Positions 11,072 through 22,339 of a DNA stretch of 40,838 bases are shown here, one piece after another. Every line of letters starts with the position of its first letter. The first letter of the stretch is position 1. Source of the stretch: Mucidula mucida (Eukaryota > Basidiomycota > Agaricomycetes > Agaricales > Physalacriaceae); assembly GCA_015501055.1 (NCBI GenBank), contig JADNYV010000307.1:1-40838 (forward strand). The letters are read 5' to 3'. The translations under genes and the position numbers were made by a program. The notes beneath the pieces were generated by a model, which saw nothing but the letters and a program-made list of their open reading frames with translations, made no database searches and had not been told where the DNA came from.

Positions 11072-11606
11072 TCAAGGATTAACCAGCCCGACACCTCCAT
11101 CAACGGTAAGTAACGTGCCATTGGCATACCCGCATGCTGCCAGATACAGTGCAGTCATCACCATCTCCTCTTCGCTGTAAACAGATCAGCATACCTCAGA
11201 CATTCCGCTTACAAAGAGACTACTAACGTGCCCGTCCTCTTCAACGGTATCGGCGCAATAAGTCCGGGAAGAGTCACATTAATGGGGCCAGATGGAACCA
11301 TGTAAGAGGGAAACACGCCCGGGTGCAGGACGTTTACGCGAATAGGAATATCACGATGCGCAAAGTCCGTCGCGAGCCCGATGGAGAGTTTATCCAGTGC
11401 ACTCTTCGACGCGCCATAGGCAAGCTTCATGTACGAGATTAGCTCGCAACGCGTCTCATTGTGGGATATATGAAACGCACACTGCCGACTGGACTCCAGG
11501 TCTTGATGTTCGCCGCAGCGGAGCTGATGTTGATAACGCACGCGGTGCTCTTGCGCGCGTTCGCGCCCTTGACGAGCACGTCGAGGAACGAGCGCACCAT
11601 GAAGAA
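11072..11606 (-). pseudogene. 3' half of a split short-chain dehydrogenase (SDR) gene
   Basis: Exons 11606-11481, 11424-11228 and 11174-11072 give 141 residues and a stop. They carry the second half of a classical SDR: FFMVRSFLDVL, INISSAAAN (catalytic serine region), LAYGASKSALDKL (YxxxK active site), IRVNVLHPGVF, then the late strand and tail MTALYLAACGYANGTLLTVD, which ends in the GG-V-G-L-V-N-P stop. The cofactor-binding half is missing here and lies 12.5 kb away at 24119-24732 on the same strand. A DNA transposon separates the two within one exon. Joining them across the insertion keeps the frame (ACA|TTC), for a 287-residue protein of normal SDR length. As it stands the gene cannot make a complete enzyme. 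Confidence 0.88.
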
Positions 11607-11629
11607 CATCAGGAAAAAGCCTCCCAGGT
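11607..11629 (+). repeat. Left terminal inverted repeat of the Plavaka element
   Basis: CATCAGGAAAAAGCCTCCCA and the next three bases match the right end with three central mismatches. Just inside, CTCCCAG and CTGGGAG (11621-11639) pair around a five-base loop, a hairpin that the right end lacks. Confidence 0.88.
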
Positions 11630-11774
11630 ATTCTGGGAGTAATCCGAGGCTAATTCACACTATTTTCGGAAATCCCACTATTTTCATTAAACCGCGCAGA
11701 AGAGCTGGATTAGTATAAACTTACAAGGCCCCATAAACTAATCCCAACAAAAGCTGACACTTCGCATGAAATAA

Positions 11775-14700
11775 TTAATGGTACTCAAAGAAGGTACGTT
11801 GATCCTTATAATTACTGAGTAAAAAGGCACTACTTCGGTCGAGTATATTTTCATTTGTCCAATCTACCGGAACGGTCTGACCCCACTTGGGAAATAAGTG
11901 TACACTGCTTTGAATCACGGAAACGGGCAGAACCGACACGAGAGGTGATCCGTCGCCCGCAAGCTGGCGCTTGAGGCGATACATGCCTGAAGCAGCTTCG
12001 GGGTGCGCTGCGAAGGTGCTAAACCACTCCACATAGGCGAGGTGCTCCGGCGGCTGCATATTGATGGGAAATAATGTCTCGAGGCCACGAGGTGGAATCG
12101 AGAAGACAACACGGACACGACCAACTCGTAAACCTATTATGGATGGTCAGCCAGAGCCGGGATGAAGAGAACAGATCATACCATCAAACTTCCTTGTGCT
12201 ACCAATGGCAGCGGGTCGTACACGAATCATGGCTGTATCAAACCGACTCAGCCGTGTAACCTTTCCCGTCTTTCCGATAGTCCGTGGGTAGGCATGGATC
12301 GAGTCTAGTGTTTCAGATCCAAAGAATGTTGTGTTGACAAACTTGATGTGGTGAAAGACGGGGAGACGGCGGAAGGGAAGAACTATGTTGTGGGCAGCCT
12401 CGTCAACATGAGCATGAGGAAGGGTAGGATTGCAAAACTGAACAATGAAGCGAGCGAGTGCGACGATGAACAAGGTAGCACCATAGCCGGAAGGGGATTC
12501 TATCGTGTCGAGGAGGACTGACTTCTCCGATGGTCGCTTTGTCATCTTGATCTCGTATGGGCAGGAGACGTCTTCGAAGGATATGCGAATATGCGTCTTT
12601 GCTAACGCCTCGCGTGATGATGTCGATGGGAAAGGTGGTTCACCGTTACACCGCCACTCAACATAATGCCCAAACGCGATAATCTTCTCGCGTCGCTCTA
12701 ACCACTTCGTCATCTGCTTGAACTCGTCCTTCCGATTAGTGGCCCGATAAGCATCCTTCGCAAAATCAATGTGTAGCCGTTCGGTAGCCTCAGTGTTGTA
12801 GTTGTCAGCAGTACCGTACAGCTTGATGGCGCGAACATAGTGATTCAGGAAGTGGAGCTTGGGAATGTTAAAATTATCGCGAATCCCAAGATTGAGAAAG
12901 ACATGCTTGTTGTTGTGGAACTTGGTAAGACATGCTTCGAGTTCTTTAAGAGTTTCGACGCTGTGGACAGGATATCGCGAAAGATAGGTGAAGTCGATGA
13001 TACCGCGGGTGGCGCGCATAAGGGAATAAGTGATCGCAGATGTGTGTGGAAGGTCCCCAATGACGGAGAGGAGAAATGAGCAGATTTGCTTGTGCTCCAT
13101 TCCGCTCACACGGGAGAGCGAAGAAATGCCCTTCAGGAAAGGACGAATGGCGTGGTTGAGAGGAAGGCGACGAACACGAGCATCAAGCTCATCTGCTCCC
13201 ACAGCCTCGGTGATCCAACCAATGAGGTGCTTCACAACCCCTTGAAGAAGCTGGTGAAGGATGTCCGGGGTAATAGAACGAAAGACATCAACATAAGGAA
13301 GATCTTCCCAAAATGGGTGTTGGACGGGCTTGATGTTCGCGTTGGCACAACGAGTACCCCAATCAGGAGCGCCAATGGAGCCGAGAGCCTCAACGGCAGC
13401 CTGGAAGTTGCGAGGGTTGTGCATACAAGGAAATTCAACAAGCGCGTCAGGTGGGCACTCGCAAACCGGGGATTCGCCAGTGTACGTACAGGTGACCAAG
13501 ACCTGCTCGGGGTAGTCGCCGACATAGGCGGCGAAAATGGGGTGACAACGGCGGGCAACACCGTCACCACTCCTCATGACGACACCACTAATACCAGCCT
13601 CCTTTAATCCAATTAGAATACGCCGCATACAGGCATGGAAAAGGTTGCACATCGAACGGCGACGGGACTCCTTGTTCTTGATGTGCTCCAGCTTCGTAGT
13701 TGGGATATAGGCGACAAGTACCTGCCCCATGCGAGAGGGCTTACGGCGAATGTCCTTGGGAAGGTTGCCAATGGTGAGATACACCGGATACGCAGTCTTA
13801 TTCCGGAACAGCGTAACCTGTGTCTTGTCGGAAGACAGAATGACGGGGATGATAGTTGCGCCCGGAGTCTTCTCTTCAACGGCTTTCTGAACATACAATC
13901 AGCACAAGATCATTAAAGAACAATAATTCATACCTGTGTGTCCCACCACCAGCGTCCGGTATGGAAGTCATGGTAAAGATGTTGAGTCTTATCCTCATCG
14001 GCATAATGTCGCTCGGGCGCGAAACAGAGGTACTCGTTATGCTTGGGATCACCATATAGAGCGCGAACACACGCAATTATATCGCGTCGGTAAACATCAA
14101 ACGAGCGGTCCGCAATTACGATCTCCTCAGAAATAAACTTGGGACGCAGACAAGGCAGTTTCTTGTCAATGATGTCGTTGAGTTGGGTGGTGTTCTTGAA
14201 CGAGAGGTCAAGACGCTCCGTAACCTGCACATGATTAGAATTGAAAGAAAGAAACGACACTCTAATGACAAACCTCATGGATTGATAGCAGACGCGTGAA
14301 CGACGACGCGCTTGGGCCATCCAGCTTTGCCCACTCCGCAATCTTCCATTGCATTTCGCTTGAGAACGGCCCGTATTTCCCAGGACGTGGCTTGTCAGTT
14401 CCACCGCGCAATGCCGCCTCGTACAACAGATAGGCGTTGGGAGTTACTGGAGTGTCTGGAATTGGGGCACCTGCCTTCCCCCCGAAATGTGTGACGTGCA
14501 CTGATGCAAGACGAGCCTTGGCAGCAGGATCAGCAGTGTCAGGTACCTGCTGAGGTGCAGGAGGAGGCTGAAGAGGGGGCGGAGTAGAGACACGGGGCGG
14601 CGGAATGTCAACATCCATTTTATCGTCTTCATCGGGAACTTCCTCCATGGTTGTCCGACGAGGGGGTTCCCAACCAGGCTGAGTAGACGCGTCACCCGCG

Positions 14701-15065
14701 TCGTTCTCCTCAGAATCTGAATCTGATGGCGGTTCTGAGGTGTGCTCCTTGTCGAGACCGGGAAAGTCCTCTTCTGAGTAGTCGCTAGAAGCGCCGAAGA
14801 TATCTCCGGCGAACGGTTGTGGCGACTGTTTGTCTGGCAATTGGGATGATGAATGATGAGAGGAGGAAGAACGCGAAGGAGATGGCGGGTTTCGTCGAGG
14901 AAGATGAGCTCCTTGTCGCAGGTGAGCCTTGACAGAAGCACCTGCCGCGACGCAGGCGGCATCACGAGTCTTCATCCAGTGTTGCCTGAGATTATTCTCA
15001 CGCTGGAAATCCTTGTCGCACGCGGCGCAGACGAAGCTGGAACGTGCAGTCGTATTGGGGGCCAT
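11775..15065 (-). CDS. Plavaka transposase, complete
   Basis: Four exons (15065-14274, 14224-13934, 13886-12182, 12133-11775) join into 1048 residues without a stop. The N-terminus after MAPNTTARSSF has a zinc-finger-like CAACDKDFQRENNLRQHW..., then a long acidic, S/P-rich linker. The core has the features of the Plavaka RNase H-fold family: VILSSDKTQVTLF (first acidic residue), YPVYLTIGNLPKDIRR, CMRRILIGLKEAG, a Cys-rich CTYTGESPVCECPPD, ITPDILHQLLQGVVKHLIGW (second) and YNTEATERLHIDFAKDAYRA (third). It should cut and paste the surrounding element. The 15065 start is chosen because it directly precedes the finger; an in-frame ATG 78 bases upstream looks like leader. The reading frame is intact, so this copy may still be active. 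Confidence 0.9.
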
Positions 15066-15355
15066 GATGGAGCGAAGCAAAGAATGAATAGGTGCATGTT
15101 GTATCACACATGAAGAAACATAAGGTGGGCTATTACTGCTCACGGTGAGCTGCGCGAATAAATTGAGTAAAATCGCGACTTGCCTAGTTTGCTCTCGCGT
15201 TGCGAGGGCTAAGAGGTGGAGGCGTGGCCAGTGTACTGGAGCAAGAGGCGCAACCAGGGCTCAAGAGGCGCGACCTCAGCACATCCGAGAATAAAAGCAG
15301 GTTTTTCTAGCTATTATCGCCACTTCCTCAACCTAAACTCATAACTATTTCGATC
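15066..15355. promoter_or_regulatory. Shared divergent promoter region of the Plavaka element
   Basis: 290 bases separate the divergent starts of the transposase and the DUF6532-type gene. AATAAAAG at 15291 is placed like a TATA element about 65 bases before the plus-strand ATG. Two near-identical words, CAAGAGGCGCAACC (15242) and CAAGAGGCGCGACC (15262), lie 20 bases apart and could be a repeated binding site. Whether both genes are co-regulated is inference. Confidence 0.5.
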
Positions 15356-17018
15356 ATGGCCAAGACGAGCTTGAAAGCACTTGCCGCGGCTGTCAAACCG
15401 CGTAAGAAGGTAGTCGCTGACACAGATGATGCGCCGGAGTCACAACGTCGTGAGTACTGAGACACCATTATGCATGCCACCGCTAATCGTTTGGTAGCCT
15501 CGCGTGCCTCTAAATCGAAGGCGTCGAACGCATGGGAGGCATACAAGAAGAAACAGCACAACATCGTCGGCGATGCAGCATCCATTGTGTCCAAGGCGGG
15601 CTCCTTGGGTTCAGGTTAATCACTACTTCACAATCATTGACTTTGGCGCGCTTACCTGTTTGTCTGCATAGTCGCAACTTCGGCAGTTAAGAAGCTCTCG
15701 TCGAAGAAGCGCAAAGCATCCAATACGTCGTCTTTGGAATCAAATAAGGAATCTGTGGTCTCAAGTGAGTTGTCGGCAAATATGGCGAGAGATGTCGCAC
15801 TTACCTTCTTTGCAGCAAAGAACAATTACCGTCAAAGGGCACTACAGTCCTTGAGGAAAAAGGCTAAGGTATCCGATGAGTCTGTTGCAAAAGGTGAGCT
15901 CGAGTATTTCACTGCGTAAATTCCTCACTAATGTTCCCAGACTCGGATGCCCATAACACTTTCAAGTCGCCAGCTATGGACGGTCCAGAAGATGCCGATC
16001 CTAGGGAGCCTCAAGGTGAGCAGAAACATTCTACTCTGTGCAAATATTGACCAACCTTTAACAGTCAAGCCATCCACAGTTGCTCAGGACGTCCGAGACC
16101 GCGTTGAGGCCATCAAGAAGAAGGCAGCTATGCGCGCAGCCGCAGCGGAGGAGTCGGAGAGCGATGAGGATAATAAGGTGCTGGCACCCGGTGCGTTGGA
16201 CTACAGCGACGACGACGATTTGCCAGAAGCGCACACTCTTGGTCAGAAAGAGCGTGCCGCCGCAATCGAGGCGAAGGACTTGTTTAGCGAGGTCAGCAAC
16301 CGAACTTTCACGCGTCAATTACTTCATAACGTACTTCCAGGGCGCCGTCGTCATCGAACATCCCGCTAGTCGCAAGTCCAGCCGCAGGTCGATGGACGGT
16401 ACGTGGGAGTTGTGGTTGAAAAGAGATTTGATTACTAATTGATCGGACAGTTGACTCTTACTCGAACCACCATGACTCTTACTCGAACCACCAAGACGAC
16501 GACGACGACGACTACGCTGAGCAGCGTGCCCGTGCCTTCGCCAACTATCGTTCAAAGGCCTCGTCCGCGAGCTCTTTCGACGTAAACCGCCACCTCTCCG
16601 ACGAGGATATTGACGACAGAGACGCCGACAACACGGCTAACAACAACGACGCCAAAAGAAACTCGTCGGTTCTTGACCTCGACCTCGATATCGGCGGCGC
16701 CGAATTGTTAGACCTTTTCGCGCGCGGTGGATTCGACCTCGACGGGGATGATTTACCTAGAGATATGGTGAAAGCATTGGAGGTCTGTATCCTTTTTCTT
16801 GTACTAAACAGACATTCACTCAATTTTAGGAGGAACTCAACCAACGTGCGGCTGCGCAAATCCGCAATGAGGACAAGGCACCTCAGCGCCGTAAGGTCCC
16901 TAAGCTTGGAAATCAGAGTATTCTTCAACGCGAGGTGAGTTTTCCGTCTTGCCAGCCTTCTTACTGAGTCAGCCTTCTCTGAAGCACGCCGAATTTCCTG
17001 CCAACGATCCTTCTGGCC
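15356..17018 (+). pseudogene. 5' part of a DUF6532-type accessory gene, interrupted by the hAT element
   Basis: Starts MAKTSLKALAAAVKPRKK. About ten short exons follow, several with phase-1 introns; every junction I could follow stays open. This half is low-complexity, very basic then very acidic (KKLSSKKRKASN, SESDEDNK, a D6 run from GAC repeats, LDLDLDIGG), a likely disordered N-terminal region. A 21-bp direct repeat (16453-16494) encodes DSYSNHH/DSYSNHQ. The gene stops at the sequence TTCTGGCC, where an hAT element has entered, and resumes after the second TTCTGGCC at 22358. Frame and codons match across the gap (DPSG|PVYRKAP). It belongs to the Plavaka element and is transcribed away from the transposase. 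Its role is unknown. Confidence 0.75.
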
Positions 17019-17036
17019 TAGAGATGGACACGAGTC
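17019..17036 (+). repeat. Left terminal inverted repeat of the hAT element
   Basis: TAGAGATGGACACGAGTC directly follows the left TTCTGGCC target duplication. Confidence 0.9.
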
Positions 17037-17215
17037 CATACTCGAGTATATTCGGACTCATCGTATGAGTAACTCTTACCTCAAACCCAATACTCAAGAC
17101 TCGAGTCTTCACTCGAGACTCTACTCGAATATCTACTCTACTCGAGAGTACTTCATGAGTCTCGAGTATTCGAGTACTCGAGTACGATCCGAGTATACTC
17201 GAGTATACTCACGTA
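17037..17215. repeat. Left subterminal repeat cluster of the hAT element
   Basis: Many overlapping words of the type ACTCGAGTA, ACTCGAGAC and GAGTATACTCGAGTATAC on both strands, with CTCGAG palindromes. Such clusters are transposase-binding sites in known hAT elements. Confidence 0.8.
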
Positions 17216-17228
17216 TCAGCAAGCAAAT

Positions 17229-18614
17229 TCAAACATAAAGACAGTGAAGATTAAAGTCCGCCTTGGCGAGGTTCTTCCCAGTGTGTGCAATCGTCATCCT
17301 AAATAAGTGTTTAAGATATATCAAAAAAAGAGAGGAGAGAAAGACTTACTCGATCATATCCAATGTGATAACAAATAGCTTGCCCTTGTGGATAAATGAG
17401 GCGAGAATGCCCATGAACTCGTGTCCGTTCGGGGCAGTCCAGCAGTCAAAGATGAGGTTGAAGCGCCCCTCGTATTCATCGAGAAGCTTCTGCACCTCCT
17501 CACGAGTCATCTTGAAGGCCTCGTGGATGTCGCGGCGGAGAGTTCGACGAGATGGGGGCTCAGCCTCGGGGTTAAGGTAGGTGACGACGTCGATGAGCCC
17601 GTCATCGTTGACAGTGGAATAGGCGCGGTGGCTCTTTGCAATCCATTTAAGGAGTTTGAAACGATAGGTGCCTTTGCGGAAGCGACGAGGCAGCTTGTCC
17701 GTAAGCTTGGTTTGAACGGGCTTCTTGTCCTTGGCAGCATGCTCGAGGTCGCATTTCCTGACGTGCTTCAGGATATTCGTGCCAACACTGCTGTCCCATG
17801 CGCGTGGGATTTTGGTGCCATGACTGAAATAGAAATCAATACAACGCCACAGAAAGCAAGAAATACATACTGAGGACAGACAAACATATGGTAAAACTTC
17901 TGCTTATCCTCATTCCATTCAACCTCGATTTTGGGGAAGTGATGATACATCGCCGAGCTCCAGCGCGCGCGGAGCTTTGCTAGAGAACGTGTCAGGGAGA
18001 ATATGGAATAAAAGAAGGAAAAACTTACGAAGGTTCCATTCGTGCCACTCCTTTGTTCCTTTCTCGGGGATACTCGCATCCGCTGGTGGAGCATCGTCGA
18101 CCCAGTCCTGCTCAGCTTGCGCCTTCGCCATCTCCGCCTCCTTGGCGAGCTGAGCGGCAGTCTTGGGCTTCGCCGGTCCCTTGCGTTTCGCCGCCTTGGG
18201 GTTCGCCGCCTTGGTTTGCGCCTCCTTCGCCGCCTTGGCCTTCGCCGTCAAATTGGGTTTCCGTTTCTTCATGGGAGGAGCCTCGTCCGCATCACTATCT
18301 GACGCCACGTCGTCTATGCGTGGTCTGCGCTGGACGATGCGCTGGGCGGTGCCAGTGGGGGGTACAGACTCATCCGTTCCCGCGGGTCTCTTCTTCCCGG
18401 TTGAAGCCACTCTGGTACGCTTGCGAGGCTCTGCTGCCGGGGCGGGTTTTTTGGGAGCGGGTTTGGGAGCGGGTTTGGGAGCGGGTTTGGGAGCGGGTTT
18501 GGGAGCGGGTTTCGAGGGTTTCGCCTTGGATCCGGTAGCGTTGGCCTTCGCGGTGGAAGCTGCGGGGGTCCCAGTTGCTTTGCCTAGCTTGGCGGGAGGC
18601 TTGAGCGGGGCCAT
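17229..18614 (-). CDS. hAT transposase, C-terminally truncated (412 residues)
   Basis: Exons 18614-18029, 17979-17871, 17823-17350 and 17298-17229. The N-terminus is Lys/Ala/Pro-rich, with five 12-bp repeats giving PAPK units and nuclear-signal-like KKRK. A BED-type finger follows (MYHHFPKIEVEWNEDKQKFY, then FVCPHHGTKIPRAW and LKHVRKCD), then the start of the hAT catalytic core (RFNLIFDCWTAPNGHEFMGI, first acidic residue) and MTIAHTGKNL. The text then ends HCLYV stop, only about 200 bases from the element end. The later catalytic residues and the C-terminal hAT dimerisation domain are gone, so the protein should not cut DNA. It may still bind the ends through the BED finger and act as a repressor; that is inference. 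Confidence 0.85.
18453..18512 (-). repeat. Five tandem 12-bp units in the hAT transposase gene
   Basis: GGGAGCGGGTTT is repeated exactly five times at 12-base spacing and encodes a (PAPK)n stretch on the minus strand. Copy number is likely to vary between element copies. Confidence 0.93.
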
Positions 18615-19513
18615 GTCGACTATTAAAAAATGAACAATGAGATGCAGGAAACTCTTATACAGGCTATAAAGGACGCACAGGAGACTGCAGCGAGACTAAA
18701 TGTGACGAGGGAACTGCAAAAATATTGTAGTAAGCTGAAGCACGAGGTATGGAGGAAATGTTCCACACACCACGAAGGAGATACGATTCAAACGGCTAAA
18801 GATGAGAGCGTCAACGTCAACCAGAATGAAAATGAAAAAAGGCACATACTTCAAAGATTGACAGCGAGAAGGATCCAACGTAGAGGTGCGACGTTGAGTC
18901 AGGACCAAGGGGAAGGGGTGGAATTAATCCAACACCCAGAGTGTTGCTTTGAGATTGACTCAAAGACAACGAACGCCTCAAAATTAATTCGAGAGCGTTG
19001 GAAACCGAAAAAAGCGACGGGGCAGACGGTGGGAGGTGGAAGAAATGCAGCCTGACTACCAAAATTGGTACCGTGTGACTGGACCGGGGTTGGCGGGACC
19101 GGTTAACACGCCAATTAAGTGCCGATCTCCCATCTTTTCTCTCTCTTGTTCTCCCTTTCTCCCATCCTGTTCCTTCCGCAATCTTACCTCGCCACTGCCG
19201 TGCGATTTAATATCGCATCTGGTAATTCCGATTGTCTTAAAGACAATTGGACTTGTGTGTCTCAACGACCACAAACCATCCATTCGCTTTTTTCTGTCTC
19301 AACGACGGCAAAAGAGTCGGGACCCGACAACTAGGACGGCGGGATCGAGCTCCCAGGAACGAGACAAGGACGGATACCGCGGGTTTGATCGCCCTTGAGG
19401 CGCGTTATCTTTGAGGAATCTATTTTCACGTTCCCTCGCGCGAGGTATGGAGTCACTCTCTTCCCAACAACGATACATACTTACTTCGCTATGTAGACGC
19501 ATCTTGCTTATCG
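18615..19513. promoter_or_regulatory. Divergent intergenic region inside the hAT element
   Basis: About 900 bases between the starts of the two hAT-borne genes. It holds two neighbouring perfect hairpins, TGCGAT-TTAAT-ATCGCA (19201-19217) and ATTGTCTT-A-AAGACAAT (19231-19247), and a C/T-rich stretch (19130-19190), all upstream of the plus-strand gene. An open frame of 141 codons (18630-19055, plus) is K/E/Q-rich, lacks motifs and is probably chance. Confidence 0.45.
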
Positions 19514-21803
19514 ATGACTACCACAACGCCCGGTAAGTCATTATTTATTTCCAGACTTCAGGACACTGACTTCGAGTGAGCAGAGCTCAAATCCTACGAG
19601 GGGAAGGTTGGGTATCGCTTCATTTCGGAAAACATTGTCGTTACGTCCCCCAACTCGAACCACATTGCATTGCCTCTCGTCGGCGTGCGGGAAATCAACA
19701 TGCTTGCCGACGGACACTTTGGTCACGACGATCCTCTCTACCATCCCCAACCTTTTGACACTCGTGTACCACACCTCGCCCTCATCCGCTTCCCCTCTAC
19801 CGGCAACGACCATATCCTCTGGCTGTCCCCCTCTACTGTCGAATTTGAACGCACTTCGCAGGACGCTTCCAGCGGGCTGGGTGTAATCAATGCTAAATGG
19901 GTCGATCTTCTTCGCGGAGTGTGGAAAATGGCCCGCGACCGTCTGTCGAAGGTGGTCAGCGGCCTCAGCGCCGAAGACGCCACGCTCATCCGTGAAGATA
20001 GACAGCTCAGTGACTTTGTCCCACGCCTCAAATACCTGTTCGGGCGCTTCACCTGTCCGGCGTCATTCGATGAGTCGTTAATGACTTGGCGGATGACCCA
20101 GCGCATTATCCTTGAGTTCGACGCACGCTTAACCTGGTTCCTCCAAGCCCGCGAGCCGTATTATCACTTCACTGGTCGCATCGAGCCGCTTCTCGATGTT
20201 ATTGGTGCCCTCACTGATAGATTGGAGGAGGCGGAGAGTTTGTACAGAGTGAGTCCTGTTCATTCACTTACCTAGCCGTGACTAACGTTATTTGCAGGCG
20301 GGCGTGCCTGTCTGGCTCTCTCGACGACTTGGTGCAGAGACAGGAATCCGTGTCGACAAGTGGTTTGACGATGGGCCGCCGCCTGTTCGGCGCTTTCAGA
20401 ATATCGGCGTCTCCTACAAGCAAGCAAATCCTCCTCATCCTGTCATCTTTGTCGGCAGCAGCGGCTCGCTCGAACGGTATCGGGCGATGGCAGCCTATAT
20501 TCGCAAGATGGCATCGCCGCCAAGTATTTACCACAGCCATGGTGAAATCTTGCCTTTCACCCCTCCCACTGCATCTTCATCCAAGTCCGATACTCCTCGC
20601 GCATCAGCATCTCCGATCCAAACGGTGTCTTCATCATCGTCCCCGGCAAAACATTCTTCGTCTCGTTCATCAAAACGTCCCGCACCATGTATGTGTTTTC
20701 ATACATTTCTTTGGCCGATAACTCATTCCCTTCGCATAGATTCTTCTCGCTCAAAAGCACTCAGTGCCAATAAGCCCGACCGTAACAAGTTCGAGGATAC
20801 GCAGTCGCCCTTGATGCCCCGCGCCTTGCCTACTTGGATGGCAGCGCTCAAGCGCGCCGGTGGAAACCGCCAACCATCAGGCCCGTTGCCCTCTGGTGTT
20901 CGCAGAGGTTATGCCCTTCCTGATCCGAATGTCATCGCCAATGTCGAGAACGAGACGACGAGGGCTTTCATGCTCCTAACGTATCTCAAACTGCGCACCA
21001 TTCTTCATTATCGTCTGCAGTCGTCGGTATTCGAGCCGTTGGCAGCACCAGTTTGGCGGCGTGTGTTGGGGCTCGAGTTACACGGGTCTAAAGGAGATGG
21101 ATGGGCAGCAAAGGCTCACGAAGAAGTCCGACAGGAGCTATCAAAGTGTATAGAAGCGGGTTCAATGCAGGTGTGGATTTTTTCTCTTCTATCTATTTGA
21201 CTTGAAATAACCCTGTCGCTCTAGGGCTCTGTCGACCTGTCCAACCTTTCTACTGCGTCGGCGACTTGGCAAGGAGAACAGCTACAACCGAATGTTTTAC
21301 CTGCTCAGCATGTTTGCCGGGAAATTCTTTGGGAGTTATTCGAGACCAATTTCCGCTACGAGTTCCTCGCGCTCGACCGCCTTTGCTACGACCTCAAGCC
21401 CGTGGGCTTCAACGATCCGCAACCTGACACGGAGCTTGGGCAAGCAGTGCCTTACGACAATTTGGATGCCTCGTCTTTCGGTGACCGCCAGATGCAGATT
21501 CTCGGTGCACTTTTCAACGGCCGAGTCGTCCCGGAGAGCATTGACTGGGGTCGGATGGGGCTGGCGGCAGCAACGTTTACGGGACGCGCGTCTGTCCTGG
21601 CTGCTTTGTACCGGGTGATGCGACGCTGGTGTCGTGTTCCACCAATGCCGGCGGGAACTTCACAGGCCGCTCACAAGTTGATCTGTGGCTCTCTGATGTC
21701 AGAACGGGAAATGCGGACTGTTGAGTACGGATTAGCTGAGTACTATGTGGACTGTTACGTTACAGTTTTCGGGCGCGCACCCCTTCTTCCTCACGGACTG
21801 TAG
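19514..21803 (+). CDS. hAT-borne accessory protein of unknown function, intact (694 residues)
   Basis: Exons 19514-19532, 19584-20248, 20298-20688, 20740-21170 and 21225-21803; lengths sum to 695 codons with the stop. The start MTTTTPELKSYEGKVGYRFI was chosen because only this ATG is in frame after the first intron. The protein shows no signal peptide, membrane segment or nuclease motif that I recognise. Visible features are a compact N-terminal half (ILWLSPSTVEFERT, YLFGRFTCPASFDESLMTWR), a central motif AGVPVWLSRRL...IRVDKWFDD, a VIFVGSSGSLERY stretch, a Ser-rich linker (about residues 300-360) and an Arg/Trp-rich C-terminal domain (RASVLAALYRVMRRWCRVPP). I believe related uncharacterised proteins are numerous in agaricomycete genomes, but cannot check that. 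The full reading frame beside a ruined transposase suggests selection or recent arrival. Confidence 0.8.
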
Positions 21804-22021
21804 AGTATTCGTTTTTGTGGACGATTTTGTAGTTTTTTTGTATATTAGATGTATCATACTCTTCACCTGATGCGTCGTATGCGTCGCTTCGCAACAGTAC
21901 TCGCATCAGGTTTGTTTGTAGCACAACATTTTGTATGGCCTTCATGGCCTTTGTCCTTTTTTTTGCTAATGGCATTTTACCTAATTATGTGTGATCTGGA
22001 CTGAAATTGTATAATGAATAT

Positions 22022-22107
22022 GCCCTTTTGGCGCAGTGGTTATACTCGTTGTTGTGCTGATGCACAGAAATGGCTGAGCTCCGTGGGTTCAATGCTCACG
22101 GGGTTCA
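22022..22107 (+). ncRNA. tRNA-like (SINE-like) sequence in the hAT element
   Basis: TGGCGCAGTGGT (22029-22040) fits the RNA polymerase III A box and GGGTTCAATGC (22085-22095) the B box, 56 bases apart. A T-arm can fold (GTGGG, TTCAATG loop, CTCAC), but the would-be acceptor arms GCCCTTT and GGGGTTC do not pair. It is therefore a decayed tRNA or a tRNA-derived SINE head, not a working tRNA. It lies in the 3' flank of the accessory gene. Confidence 0.5.
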
Positions 22108-22134
22108 TTTTGTTCAAAAAATATATATTAGGAG

Positions 22135-22335
22135 CTGAATACTCACGAATACTCACGAATATAAGAATACTCATGAGTATTCACGAATATTTATGAGTAT
22201 GAGTCTATCGAGTATTCGTGGCCCCAAACTGAAACTCTAGACTCACCATAGACTCTAGACTCTACTCTACTCACGTGCGAGTATACTCTTGGCTTGCATG
22301 ATGAGTATGAGTTTATTCGTGAGTACTTTTTTTAT
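22135..22335. repeat. Right subterminal repeat cluster of the hAT element
   Basis: Repeated ACTCACGAATA, ACTCATGAGTA, ATGAGTATGAGT and GACTCTAGACTCTACTCTAC. The consensus differs from the left cluster: CACGAAT rather than CTCGAG is frequent. Confidence 0.8.
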
Positions 22336-22339
22336 TCTA

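Noticed and set aside
16453..16494. 21-bp repeat GACTCTTACTCGAACC... as an hAT-end-like footprint
   Set aside because: It is an in-frame coding repeat (DSYSNHH/DSYSNHQ). Likeness to the hAT subterminal words is short and probably chance.
18630..19055. 141-codon plus-strand open frame between the two hAT genes
   Set aside because: Composition follows A-rich DNA, there is no recognisable motif, and it lies in the divergent promoter region. Kept only as a note.
22022..22107. Working tRNA gene
   Set aside because: A and B boxes exist, but the acceptor arms do not pair and the spacing is too long without a clear variable arm.
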